Shown: in pieces, positions 63,662 through 64,000 of the stretch
Layout: each line of letters begins with the position of its first letter
Position numbering within the stretch: position 1 is the stretch's first letter
Source of the DNA: Haemaphysalis longicornis
Taxonomy: Eukaryota > Arthropoda > Arachnida > Ixodida > Ixodidae
NCBI GenBank assembly: GCA_013339765.2
Contig: CM023450.1
Coordinates: 97,392,820-97,456,819 of the forward strand
DNA length: 64,000 nucleotides
Direction of reading: 5' to 3'
Notes under the pieces: model-generated
The model's input: the letters and a program-made list of their open reading frames with translations, nothing else
The model's database searches: none
What the model was told of the DNA's origin: nothing
Made by a program: the position numbers and the translations under genes

Positions 63662-63865
63662 GGTTCACTGCCAGGGCGGAGGTTCAGATCACCCAGAATG
63701 GAAACAGCATCGGGGATTGCCCCAAGTGTGTCTGACAGCGCCGCGCATGAGTGGCTGGTGACGAACCGCCTGTTCTACACTGCCTTGTCCATCGGCTTCA
63801 TTTGCTGCCATTGGGACAGTGCTCCAGGAATGACTGAGGCCGAGTTTGTTGTTGGCATTTTGTAG
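63662..63865 (+). other. Unassigned candidate exon
   Basis: TTCACTTTTCTAG at 63649-63661 is a good acceptor. It is followed by a frame that stays open to TAG at 63863-63865; one of the other frames ends at TGA within 80 bases. I do not recognise a domain. It could be an alternative terminal exon of PGAP3, a first part of the next gene, or chance. Included only because of the acceptor. Confidence 0.2.
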
Positions 63866-64000
63866 TTGTGTCACAAGAGCTGTTCCTTTTTTTTCAAGTG
63901 TACAAGTGTACAGTACAGCAAAAGCCACATGTGTCGCACACTAGCCATTGTTATTCTTTTCAGTATTTACTTGTGAAACACTCGTGAAAGTCTCAAGGCA

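Noticed and set aside
1..64000. CRISPR array, operons or bacterial promoters
   Set aside because: The window is clearly eukaryotic nuclear DNA with spliced genes; no regularly spaced repeats of CRISPR type are present.

Overview
This is eukaryotic nuclear DNA: intron-rich, AT-leaning and dense in transposable elements. It looks like an arthropod, and I think a hard tick. The species-level guess rests on recalled tick repeats. These are a tRNA-derived SINE with a GATT-type tail present in seven copies, a second tRNA-like SINE at about 45.2-45.4 kb, and many short inverted-repeat elements. No database search was possible.

Two protein-coding genes account for all coding sequence I can support. 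On the minus strand, from 41508 down to 23, lies an AVL9 orthologue (DENN-related late-secretory-pathway protein). Sixteen coding exons are visible and give 774 codons. Every exon joins in frame, and the last exon(s) lie beyond the left edge. On the plus strand, from 42531 to about 60892, lies a PGAP3 (Per1-like) orthologue, the Golgi GPI-anchor fatty-acid-remodelling enzyme. It has seven exon types and a 424-residue product if one copy of each is used. The two start codons are about 1.0 kb apart, head to head, so a shared divergent promoter region is likely.

Region by region: 1-41.5 kb is AVL9 exons separated by introns filled with pogo/Tigger-like and Tc1-like remnants, a hAT-unlike TIR zoo of MITEs, a non-LTR retrotransposon and SINEs. 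41.5-42.5 kb is the intergenic promoter region. 42.5-60.9 kb is PGAP3. 60.9-64 kb is downstream sequence with MITEs, hairpins, a SINE and one unassigned candidate exon.

Two things stand out. First, three of the fifteen AVL9 introns begin with GC rather than GT, each confirmed by reading-frame phase and, for one, by protein homology across the junction. Second, PGAP3 contains two separate tandem duplications that copy internal exons: exon 4 once, and exons 5 plus 6 as a block. The duplicated exons encode identical protein, the copies differ by transposon insertions, and exon 4b lies between intact hAT termini with a matching 8-bp target duplication. This is either a recent intragenic duplication or two haplotypes placed in tandem by the assembler; the sequence alone cannot settle which.

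AVL9 and PGAP3 both act in the Golgi/late secretory pathway, which makes the shared promoter region of some interest, but no functional link is shown by the sequence.
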